Assembly (NCBI RefSeq): GCF_003967535.1
Contig: NZ_BIFR01000001.1
Span: 859,493-923,492 of the forward strand
Direction of reading: 5' to 3'
Length of the DNA stretch: 64,000 bases
DNA from: Tengunoibacter tsumagoiensis
GTDB taxonomy: Bacteria > Chloroflexota > Ktedonobacteria > Ktedonobacterales > Ktedonobacteraceae
Position numbers and translations under genes: made by a program. Under the pieces are notes generated by a model, which did not search any database, was not told the origin of the DNA, and saw nothing but the letters and a program-made list of their open reading frames with translations. Shown piece by piece: positions 43,844-51,527 of the stretch (position 1 is the first letter of the stretch; each line of letters begins with the position of its first letter).

Positions 43844-44770
43844 ATGCAGAGAATAGAGAATCTGCCCCAAATTCCTGCACTTCATCCACGAAGCTGGCAT
43901 GCTCGCCTATTGGACATAGGATGTGCTTGTGCAGGAGTATTTGTGTTTACTGGCACCATCTATTTTGCACATATCTATCCTACGATCCCCAATGCGAGCA
44001 TCCTCTATCTGCTGCTGATTGTACCTCTGGCGCTCTTACGTGGGGCTCTGGCCTCAATTCTGGCCTCGTTTCTGGCTACTCTCTCGTTTGATTACTTTAT
44101 GGTTCCTCCAATCTACACCTTTCGTGTTGCCAGTCGTGTGGAACTGGTTGAGCTTCTGGGTCTCTTGTTAGTGGCACTGGTCATTAGCTTGCTGACATCA
44201 ACCATTAAACGGGGATCTGAAAGAATGTGGATACGTGAGCGGCAGGCTCGTCTGCTGTATGAATTTTTATGGGTAACGCACGAGACCGAGCAATTAGATG
44301 ATCAGTTACAGGAAGTGGCTCTGGCGATTGTGAGAATATTTGCCAATTGGGGTGTTCATTCGTGCGGTATCTTTTTGCCTGATGCTCAAGGTGTATTGAC
44401 GTTGCAGGCCAGTGCGCCAGTTCACCACCTCACTGATTTTGCACTCTCTCCCCATGAACTGAGAGAGGCTGAGAACGTCTTTGAGAATGGTCAAAGTATC
44501 GAATTAGAGAGGAATGTTGGGCATGCGCAGCTTATTCGCCTGGTACCATTGAGAAATCAACAGGAGATACTGGGGGTGGTTGGGATACAGGTCACCGATC
44601 TGGCTCGTTGGCGGGCAAATGCTCCCGATGTGGCGGATAAAGGGCTACAGTATAAAGAGGAAGCCTCTTACTTCTGGGCGTTCCTGGATCGGGCGGCTGG
44701 ATTAGTCGAACGGTCAAATCTGCGAGCCCAGCTTCATTATCAAGATGATAGGACCGAAGAAGCTCTATAA
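43844..44770 (+). CDS. KdpD-like membrane sensor (DUF4118 plus GAF) without kinase
   Basis: A 308-residue protein. Four closely spaced membrane helices (about residues 25-125, with PNASILYLLLIVPLALLRGALASI and FDYFMVPPIYTF) match DUF4118, the membrane module of KdpD. A GAF-like domain (about 145-295) follows. The USP and KdpD N-terminal domains and the HisKA/HATPase kinase are missing, and the gene ends naturally at a stop plus terminator. So this is either a kinase-less sensor or a shortened relic. The start is ATG 43844, because AGGAGG lies 5 nt upstream. Confidence 0.7.
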   Translation: MQRIENLPQIPALHPRSWHARLLDIGCACAGVFVFTGTIYFAHIYPTIPNASILYLLLIVPLALLRGALASILASFLATLSFDYFMVPPIYTFRVASRVELVELLGLLLVALVISLLTSTIKRGSERMWIRERQARLLYEFLWVTHETEQLDDQLQEVALAIVRIFANWGVHSCGIFLPDAQGVLTLQASAPVHHLTDFALSPHELREAENVFENGQSIELERNVGHAQLIRLVPLRNQQEILGVVGIQVTDLARWRANAPDVADKGLQYKEEASYFWAFLDRAAGLVERSNLRAQLHYQDDRTEEAL

Positions 44771-44841
44771 GTCTGATGTGGAGCTCCATGAGAGACTGTT
44801 CGTAGCTGCTTCTCTCCTCCTAAAACTTTCCTTAACTCAAA

Positions 44842-44877
44842 GCCCCCAGATCTATGCAGATCTGGGGGCCTTTGTTT
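44842..44877 (+). terminator. Palindromic terminator
   Basis: A 12-bp perfect stem (44842-44853 with 44858-44869) with a 4-nt loop is followed by ctttgttt. It ends the KdpD-like gene 70 nt after its stop and may also serve the convergent His-rich gene. Confidence 0.8.
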
Positions 44878-44931
44878 GTAATCTCATGAACCAGACAGAA
44901 GAAAGGTTTCATGTGTGTATTTACTGTTTAT

Positions 44932-45420
44932 TTAGTGATGGGCAGATCCACCGTGATGAGCTAAACCATGGTGCTTGCTCACATGATGTTTGCTTACATG
45001 GTGTTTGCTGACCGGGGTAGTGCTGACCGAGGTAGTGCTGGCTGGAGTAGTGCTGGCTGGAGTCGTGCTGGCCGGAGTTGTACTGGCTGGAGTAGTGCTG
45101 GCTGGAGTTGTGCTAGCAAGCGTCGTTGCACTGGGTGTAGTGCTGGTGCTGACAACAGTAGCTGCTGTTGCGGGAGCAGTACTGACAGTAGCCGCTGTTG
45201 CAGGAGCAGTGCTTGTCGCAGGAGCTTTTGCAATAGGAGCACTATGGTGGAGCGCTTTGCCCTTGCTATGTACTAATCCATGATGTGCTGAGCCATGATG
45301 TGAAAAGCCATGGTGTGAGGAAACGGGTGTAGCATGTACAGGTGTTAAGGTTAAAAATCCACTAAAAGCTACGCCAGTCATAATTGAAGCGATTCTGGAA
45401 GCGATAGTATACTTAGTCAT
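44932..45420 (-). CDS. Secreted His-rich, Thr/Pro-repeat protein
   Basis: A 162-residue protein. An N-terminal signal peptide (ASRIASIMTGVAFSGFLTLTPVHA) is followed by a His-rich block (HHGFSHHGSAHHG), a low-complexity Ala/Thr region with seven STTPAS-type repeats, and a His-rich end (three SKHHV units, then HHGGSAHH). Clusters of His pairs at both ends of a flexible stalk suggest binding of Ni, Zn or Cu outside the cell. No enzyme motif. The repeats make length variation likely. Function is inferred from composition only. Confidence 0.65.
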   Translation of the reverse strand: MTKYTIASRIASIMTGVAFSGFLTLTPVHATPVSSHHGFSHHGSAHHGLVHSKGKALHHSAPIAKAPATSTAPATAATVSTAPATAATVVSTSTTPSATTLASTTPASTTPASTTPASTTPASTTPASTTSVSTTPVSKHHVSKHHVSKHHGLAHHGGSAHH

Positions 45421-45838
45421 CAGAACTAATCCTCCATTTGTGAAGACATTTTGTCATGTTTACAAAAAAAGTGGTCGCCGATGGGTATTTATAGGGTAGG
45501 AGAACTATTCCTACCATCGTCTCCGTTCCATGCTTGATCTGGCATAGTCTGGAGCTCTACTGTTTTACATCGGTAGGGTAGATATATTCTTCAATATGGA
45601 GATAACTAGTTAGTCTGGTCCTGATTAGATTGAGGTGGCTTATACTATTGGTATATGTTTTGTGGTGTGTGTTTTGAAAAATGGAGCTCCCGGTTTATTT
45701 GCAGCAAGTGTGATCGATAGATAGCTGCTTGCAGAAGATTGTGAGGTAAGGAGATTCATAGTCTTTCTACTGCACCTGATACTGTTGAGTTGCAGGCCGA
45801 ATCTGTTATCTGCCAGGGACGTTTCATTGTGCAGGGCT
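45421..45838. other. Intergenic region
   Basis: 418 nt between two minus-strand genes. It should contain the promoter of the His-rich gene. I see no gene, no strong inverted repeat and no RNA motif. Confidence 0.35.
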
Positions 45839-46570
45839 CTACACAATGAAACGGTAGCCAACGCCCCAGACAGTGACGATCTTCTCGCCGAGGCCGCCTA
45901 ATTTCTTGCGGAGCCGCGTGATATGGGTATCGACTGTCCTGTCGAAGCCATCATAGTCGTAGCCCCAGAGCTGCTGGAGCAGAAACTCGCGACTGAAGGC
46001 GCGACCCGGATGCGAGGCCAGCAGTAGAATGAGCTCGTATTCTTTGGGGGTCAGCTCTAACTCATTTCCAGATAAAGTAACGAGACGTTCAACAGTATAG
46101 ATACTTAATGTTCCACGAGTGATAGGGGGAGTGGCCTGCTCATGAGTAGAGTGAGTTGGAACTGGTGTAGGGACAAAGAGTGTGGGTTGGGGTTGTTGAC
46201 GGCTATCCAGTTCGACACGGCGGAGCATGGCACGAACACGTGCCGTTAGTTCACGGATGCTAAAGGGCTTACTTATATAGTCATCGGCTCCAACTTCAAG
46301 TCCGAGAATACGATCTACCTCTTCATTGCGAGCTGTCAACATGATGATTGGAACCAGATGGTTCTGGCGTATGCGGCGGCAGACCGTTAAGCCATCTAAC
46401 TTAGGTAGCATCCAGTCTAGAATAATGAGTTGTGGCGTGTGCTGTTCGACTGCTTCAAGTGCAACCTGTCCATCAAAAGCCTGCACGACAGTATGTCCTT
46501 CAGCTTCAAGCTCATTGCGAATGAGATTACAGATATCGATCTCATCCTCGACCACAAGGATTTTTGCCAT
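45839..46570 (-). CDS. OmpR/PhoB-family response regulator
   Basis: A 243-residue protein. The receiver has an acidic pair (VVEDEID), phospho-Asp in LILDWMLPKLDG, Thr in MLTARNEE and Lys in YISKPFS. The winged-helix DNA-binding domain (ELTPKEYELILLLASHPGRAFSREFLLQQLWGYDYDG...VDTHITRLRKKLG) is intact. A ~35-residue Pro/Thr/Gln linker between them is longer than usual. Start at MAKILVVED, not at the in-frame site at 46681. The cognate kinase is not adjacent; the orphan PAS kinase at 40486 is a candidate. Confidence 0.88.
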   Translation of the reverse strand: MAKILVVEDEIDICNLIRNELEAEGHTVVQAFDGQVALEAVEQHTPQLIILDWMLPKLDGLTVCRRIRQNHLVPIIMLTARNEEVDRILGLEVGADDYISKPFSIRELTARVRAMLRRVELDSRQQPQPTLFVPTPVPTHSTHEQATPPITRGTLSIYTVERLVTLSGNELELTPKEYELILLLASHPGRAFSREFLLQQLWGYDYDGFDRTVDTHITRLRKKLGGLGEKIVTVWGVGYRFIV

Positions 46571-46730
46571 AATACTCTCTATTTTCCTTTTCTGAAGTTT
46601 TCCTCCCTTCCTAGTGTACCTTAGAGTTGCGTTCAGGTCTATAGCCACAGCCATTATTCGCTTGGTCAGGATTGCTTTCACATGAGAGAGGAAGCGACAG
46701 CCCGGCTTCCAGCGCTCAAGCTATATTGCC

Positions 46731-46781
46731 TTGACACCTTTTCCTGTTACATGGTATGATTTACTTACAAATTAAAAGTAA
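46731..46781 (+). promoter_or_regulatory. Strong promoter with operator-like inverted repeat
   Basis: TTGACA (46731-46736), 18 bp, TATGAT (46755-46760). Starting at the next base is an inverted repeat TTACTT (46761-46766)...AAGTAA (46776-46781), containing a TACT...AGTA pair like the sites of HxlR/YodB-type repressors. Its position across the transcription start would block RNA polymerase. It drives the hydrolase at 46858. Confidence 0.65.
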
Positions 46782-46857
46782 CTACCAAATTAATAGTTGA
46801 GTATAGAGAACAGAAGAAGGTCATCTCCAGCGACGGAGATGAGTTGGAGCGATATTC

Positions 46858-47523
46858 ATGGATACAAACAAGAGCTTACCCCAAAAATTTGTGCATCGTT
46901 TTGTGCCTGCTGAAGATGCGGCGCAGGCCCCTACCCTGCTTCTGTTGCATGGTACAGGGGGAACAGAAGATGATCTCCTGGATCTCGGAAAAATGCTTGT
47001 ACCGGGGGCGGCTCTCCTGAGTCTGCGTGGCAAGGTGCTTGAGAATGGCATGCCACGCTTCTTTCGTCGTCTGGCAGAAGGTGTCTTCGATCTGGAAGAC
47101 TTGCGGTTCCGTACTCATGAGCTAGCGGATTTTGTGCAAACGGCCAGCCAGTTCTATCATTTTGATGCCGCGAATGTTATTGCAGTTGGCTACTCGAACG
47201 GTGCTAATATTGCAGCCAGCACCCTGCTGTTGCGGCCAGGAGTGCTGGCTGGAGCCTTGCTTTTTCATCCTATGCTCCCTTTTATTCCTGAGCAATTGCC
47301 AGATTTACAGGGAACAGCTGTCTTTATCAGTGCAGGCCGAAGAGATCCAATTGTGCCTCAGCCACAGACAGAAAAGTTAGCTCAACTATTACAGGAGGCT
47401 CATGCTACGGTAACAACCCATTGGCATGAAGGTGGTCACTCCATTAATCATGAGGATGTTCGGCAGGGACGTACATGGATTAAGGCCCGGCTCAAGCTAG
47501 CAGCCCAGACAGATCTGATCTAG
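46858..47523 (+). CDS. Alpha/beta-hydrolase, phospholipase/carboxylesterase family (MhqD-like)
   Basis: A 221-residue hydrolase with a full catalytic triad: nucleophile Ser in GYSNGAN, Asp in AGRRDPIV and His in EGGHSI. The oxyanion loop LLHGTGG is at the start of the fold. The family includes MhqD, which is induced by quinones and catechols in Bacillus, and bacterial carboxylesterases. The operator-like repeat at its promoter fits repression by an HxlR-type sensor, which is inference. Its stop codon overlaps that of the convergent Ser/Thr kinase gene by 4 nt. Confidence 0.82.
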   Translation: MDTNKSLPQKFVHRFVPAEDAAQAPTLLLLHGTGGTEDDLLDLGKMLVPGAALLSLRGKVLENGMPRFFRRLAEGVFDLEDLRFRTHELADFVQTASQFYHFDAANVIAVGYSNGANIAASTLLLRPGVLAGALLFHPMLPFIPEQLPDLQGTAVFISAGRRDPIVPQPQTEKLAQLLQEAHATVTTHWHEGGHSINHEDVRQGRTWIKARLKLAAQTDLI

Positions 47524-50300
47524 CCCTGCTTCCAGACTCGGACCTTCGTAAATACAATATCAGCCTCTTCTCCCGCTTGCTTTGCCTGACCACCACGGGA
47601 AAAGACTCCAATGGAGCCGCTGGTCAGGTTTTGAGCCTTATCGGTGAATGGTTCAAAAACAGCTTTGCCATTGACATAGATCGTAATCGTTTTGTCTATA
47701 TCTACCACCGCTATTGTGTTGGGTTGATTGAGATTGGGATTAAAGTTATCAATAGGGAGTGATGCTTTCTGCGCACCATCAACGGCTGGTGAACAGATAT
47801 CGCTGATGGTTGAGCAGAGAGCAAGCTGATATTTACCACTCTCAAAGATCTCAAAACGGTAGTACTGGCTGCTTGTACGATGGAAGATCAGCCCTCCGCT
47901 GCTGTATGAGGTCCCAATTTTGACAAAGGTCATCTGTGCCTCATAAGTGAAATTGGTATAGTTTGTCGTATTGGCAACGCAGATATTCGTCAGTTGAGCT
48001 GGTGCGAGGGCATGATAGCCGTCTTGTGCAAACTGACAACCTGTGCCACCTGGATCGTTTGTCTCGCTCCAGAGCTTATCGGGATTGGCTGTCATGTCTG
48101 AATTAAGCACCAGTGTTCCTGTATTGGGAGCGTAAGGGTCCTGATTAATCCGCGTTGTCGCAGTGGCCGTAGCATTAACACTATTGGCCCTGGCAGCCGC
48201 CGTAGCACTGGCGTTTTGTTGCTGTAAGGCGGTGCTGGTCGCTTGAATGGTATGCTGAGCCTGGTTTGCATTATCGCTACCGGTCCGTGAAAAAGCCCAG
48301 TAAAAGAGAAGTGAGCCTCCGCCGATAATAATAATGAGAAGAATCAGAAGGTCGAGCCGCATAAATCTGCTCGAGCTGCGCCTGGAAGGAATTGGAGCTG
48401 CTCCCGTCGGGGCCGGGCGCAGCAAGGCCTTTCTGTTATTCGTATTATCCGTCGGCGGTGTCCTGATGGGCGCCACCGTTTGTACAAGGCGTTGTGCTCG
48501 GGGTGTCACCAATGGTTCTGCTTTAGGCTGATTAGCTGGTTGCCAGATTAAAGGAGGCTGCTGAAGAGCTTTATCCAGGGGGTCAGCCTGTGGACTGGCA
48601 GGCATACTGGCAGGTGATCCCATCTGAAATGATTGTGGCACAGATGGAGTCTGTGCACGTTCGTCCATGACCGGTGGCATATTCTGAAATGATTGTGGCA
48701 CAGGTGGAGTTTGTGTACGTTCGTCCATGACCGGTGGCATATTAGGAACGGGAAACTCACTCGAGAAAGTGGCGATAGGTGGCGTCTTCTCCGTCGGCAA
48801 TGGTTTTGGTGTTTTTGGAATCACTGGTGCCGTCTGTGATCTGATTTTAGACTGATCCGATGTTTCTTTGCTTGTTGGTAGCGATTGATCAGCACTCTCT
48901 TTACGTGTGTTTAAAGAGGTGTTATCGGTCGTTGCTGATGTTAGCTGGTCTGGTTGGATAATCGCTATTCCTGAGAGTGAAGGATGGAGATTCTGAGCGG
49001 CCTCTAGATTGCGAGGAGAAGGCTCGGGCTCACTTTTTGTCACAATATCTTCATCTGGCTTGATGATCTGAATGCCCGAGAGTACATCATGGGCCTTAAG
49101 AGAGAGTGAAGGAAATGGCTGGCTAACAGGTTGATCTATATTTGTTGGCTTCTCTTCATCGTTTGTGCGTTTGCCTACCTGTTGAAAAGCCTTCTGTACA
49201 CGTAGCTTCTCAGAAGGAGTTGGAGGAGCGATCTTACTCCAATCCTCAGGAGGTGTAAAGGACATTGACTTCTCAGCTGAAGGTGTCCCAACTTTAAAGG
49301 ACCCTTGCTGGGTGATTGCTTTCTCATTTCTACTCTGGTTGCCAGATTGAGATAAAGGGCCTGTTCGTTCAGTTGCGGGACTCTTCTGCGAACTGCTGTT
49401 GGTGGCTTGCTGCTGAGAGAAGTGTGCAGACGGCTGTCCATCTTCTGGTATCAGAGTGGTCGTGGGCAGATCAAACCCAAACTGCTTTGCTGAGAGGCAG
49501 GCTTCTGAAAGGGCCAGGGCAAAGTCGCGCACATTGAGGTAGCGTTTTTGAGGATCTTTCGCCAGGGCGGTCATCACCACTTGTTCAATTTCGCGTGGAA
49601 TCGTAGGGACTTTATCGCGCATGGCCGGGGGTGGGGTCAGCATCTGCTGGCTGGCGATCTCAAAGAAAGAGCCATCGAATGGCCGCTCACCAGTGAGCCA
49701 TTCATAAGCAATGATGCCAAGCGAATACTGATCGCTGGCTGCGCGTGGTTTCCCTTGCAATTGTTCGGGGGCCATATAGATTGCAGTCCCAGCTGTCTCT
49801 GTAACTGAGCTGGAGCTAAAGCTCTGCGCGGTCAGAGCGAAGCCAAAATCGCTCAGGAGCACCTCATCGTTGGGGCCTAAAAGCATATTCTCAGGCTTCA
49901 CGTCGCGGTGGATAAGCTTTCGTTCATGGGCATATTGTAGGGCTGCGGCAGCCTGGCGCATATATGATGCCAGAGGTGCAGGTGGAAGAGGTCTGCCTTG
50001 CAAAAAGCGCTGGCGGAACGTCCCTTTGGGGGCATAATCCATGACCAGAAAAGGGATCGTTTCCTGTACACCAAAATCAAGCACGCGGATGATATAGGGA
50101 TGGACAAGGTGAGCGATAGTACGAGCTTCATTGAGAAAGTTATCAATGCTATTCTCGACGAGCCGGACCTGTAACACTTTGATGGCAGCCTGTGTGTGAA
50201 GATGAATATGTTCACCCAGGTATACATCGGCAAAACTACCCTGTCCTAATAAGCGCAGCAAGCGATAATTGCCAAGTTGCTGGCCAATACGATCACCCAT
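47520..50300 (-). CDS. Transmembrane Ser/Thr protein kinase with extracellular sandwich domain
   Basis: 926 residues. The Hanks-type kinase domain (about 10-270) has a Gly loop (LGQGSFADVYLG), VAIK-like AAIKVL, catalytic IHRDVKPEN, LSDFGFA and APEQLQ, all intact. A ~370-residue Pro/Ser/Thr-rich cytoplasmic linker contains two near-identical NMPPVMDERTQTPPVPQSF units. One membrane helix (about 645-668) leads to an outside domain of about 200 residues that resembles a concanavalin-like/DUF1080 beta-sandwich and often binds glycans. So it probably senses extracellular carbohydrate or cell-wall material. No PASTA repeats. Convergent with the hydrolase gene. Confidence 0.85.
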   Translation of the reverse strand: MGDRIGQQLGNYRLLRLLGQGSFADVYLGEHIHLHTQAAIKVLQVRLVENSIDNFLNEARTIAHLVHPYIIRVLDFGVQETIPFLVMDYAPKGTFRQRFLQGRPLPPAPLASYMRQAAAALQYAHERKLIHRDVKPENMLLGPNDEVLLSDFGFALTAQSFSSSSVTETAGTAIYMAPEQLQGKPRAASDQYSLGIIAYEWLTGERPFDGSFFEIASQQMLTPPPAMRDKVPTIPREIEQVVMTALAKDPQKRYLNVRDFALALSEACLSAKQFGFDLPTTTLIPEDGQPSAHFSQQQATNSSSQKSPATERTGPLSQSGNQSRNEKAITQQGSFKVGTPSAEKSMSFTPPEDWSKIAPPTPSEKLRVQKAFQQVGKRTNDEEKPTNIDQPVSQPFPSLSLKAHDVLSGIQIIKPDEDIVTKSEPEPSPRNLEAAQNLHPSLSGIAIIQPDQLTSATTDNTSLNTRKESADQSLPTSKETSDQSKIRSQTAPVIPKTPKPLPTEKTPPIATFSSEFPVPNMPPVMDERTQTPPVPQSFQNMPPVMDERAQTPSVPQSFQMGSPASMPASPQADPLDKALQQPPLIWQPANQPKAEPLVTPRAQRLVQTVAPIRTPPTDNTNNRKALLRPAPTGAAPIPSRRSSSRFMRLDLLILLIIIIGGGSLLFYWAFSRTGSDNANQAQHTIQATSTALQQQNASATAAARANSVNATATATTRINQDPYAPNTGTLVLNSDMTANPDKLWSETNDPGGTGCQFAQDGYHALAPAQLTNICVANTTNYTNFTYEAQMTFVKIGTSYSSGGLIFHRTSSQYYRFEIFESGKYQLALCSTISDICSPAVDGAQKASLPIDNFNPNLNQPNTIAVVDIDKTITIYVNGKAVFEPFTDKAQNLTSGSIGVFSRGGQAKQAGEEADIVFTKVRVWKQG

Positions 50301-50419
50301 AAAGATCTCCTCGCGCGTGCAAATTCACTGTTTTTCTGCTTCATCGTAGATTAAAACGGAGTGCTCGTCAACTAGTAATGCCGATCGGGTTTAATTCAGT
50401 ACGGAATGGCTAGTTCGTG

Positions 50420-51330
50420 GCCTATATCCTTCCTGATCGTGAAGTTCGGCAATGGTATCCCCTCCATCGCTTCTGTTCCCATTTTCCGTTTCGCATTGGG
50501 TTATGGAGGGGCTCACCGAGCGGAGTGGGAGCAGAGGAAAGAGACAAGCGACTTTCCCTACTTTACATTATATAATATGTTATTTATGTGGAAGATGACA
50601 AGACAAGTAGGGCAGGTTGCTTGTCTCCTGCTGAAACGCCCCATTTCGCAATGGTAGCCCCTCCATCGCTTCTGTTCCCGTTTTCTGTTTCCCTTTGGGT
50701 TATGGAGGGGCTCACCGAGCGGAGTGGGAGCAGTGGAAAGAGACAAGCGACTTTCCCTACTTTACATTATATAATATGTTATTTATGTGGAAGATGACAA
50801 GACAAGTAGGGCAGGTTGCTTGTCTCCTGCCGAAACGCCCCATTTCGCAATGGTAGCCCCTCCATCGCTTCTGTTCCCGTTTTCTGTTTCCCTTTGGGTT
50901 ATGGAGGGGCTCACCGAGCGGAGTGGGAGCAGTGGAAAGAGACAAGCGACTTTCCCTACTTTAGATCGTTTTATGTGTGTAATGATGCATAAAATAATAA
51001 TACAAGTAGGGAAGGTCGCTTGTCTCCTTCCTGATCATGAAGCTCCGCTATGCCAGCCCCTCCATAGCTTCTGTTCCCATGTCCCGTTTCGCATTGAGCG
51101 ATGGAGGGGCTCACAGAGCGAAAGGGAAACAGAGGAAAGAGACAAGCAACTTTCCCTACTTTACATCGTTTTATATCTGAAATAGAGCATGATACGACAA
51201 AAAAGTAGGGCACCTCCTTCCTGATCATGAAGCTCGACCAGGCCAGCCCCTCCATGGCATTATTTCGCATTGAGCTATGGAGGAGTGACCAGAGTGGAGT
51301 GGGAACAGAGGAAAGAGACTGGAGTAGCCT
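50420..51330. repeat. Five tandem ~200-bp palindromic (MITE-like) repeats
   Basis: Five related units lie head to tail: about 50420-50562 (left end missing), 50604-50763, 50803-50962, 51003-51164 and 51202-51330. The second, third and fourth start 199-200 bp apart. A full unit has ~28-bp imperfect terminal inverted repeats (left agtagggaaggtcgcttgtc, right its complement ending ttccctactt) and nested internal pairs (agcccctccat/atggaggggct; tgttccca/tgggaaca). Units 2 and 3 with their AT-rich spacers are nearly identical; 4 and 5 diverge. Small frames inside are conserved only because the DNA is. Copies also flank the IS110 element at 56.8 and 58.6 kb. Nothing else is visible in 50301-51447. 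Confidence 0.9.
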
Positions 51331-51447
51331 TTTTTTTGCGGTTGATGTCGCTCTTTATAATTCATCACAAGATAATTAGGTAACCGAGCTTTTATAAAGT
51401 AAATTTTGTATTCACTTATTTCTTATCGATACACGCAAATTTTAGAG

Positions 51448-51476
51448 TTGACAGTAAGGCGCATCTCTCGTACACT
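51448..51476 (+). promoter_or_regulatory. Sigma-70-type promoter of the surface protein gene
   Basis: TTGACA (51448-51453), 17 bp, TACACT (51471-51476). Transcription would start near 51484, about 45 nt before the GTG start at 51528. Confidence 0.7.
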
Positions 51477-51527
51477 TCTATGGATAGGGGTTTGTGCGCT
51501 TATTAGAACAATAGAGGAATATAAGCT

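Noticed and set aside
44968-45283. Plus-strand ORFs opposite the His-rich gene
   Set aside because: Repeats read antisense give Val/Leu- or Ser/Gly-rich nonsense. The minus-strand frame has a signal peptide and patterned His clusters.
50406-51270. Small ORFs repeated in the ~200-bp units (for example 50558-50746 and 50757-50945)
   Set aside because: They are identical only because the repeat DNA is duplicated. The frames are not kept in the more diverged units.
50420-51330. CRISPR array
   Set aside because: Units are ~160 bp, palindromic and separated by partly identical AT-rich spacers, with no cas genes. The 44-bp array at 31665 has no spacers at all.
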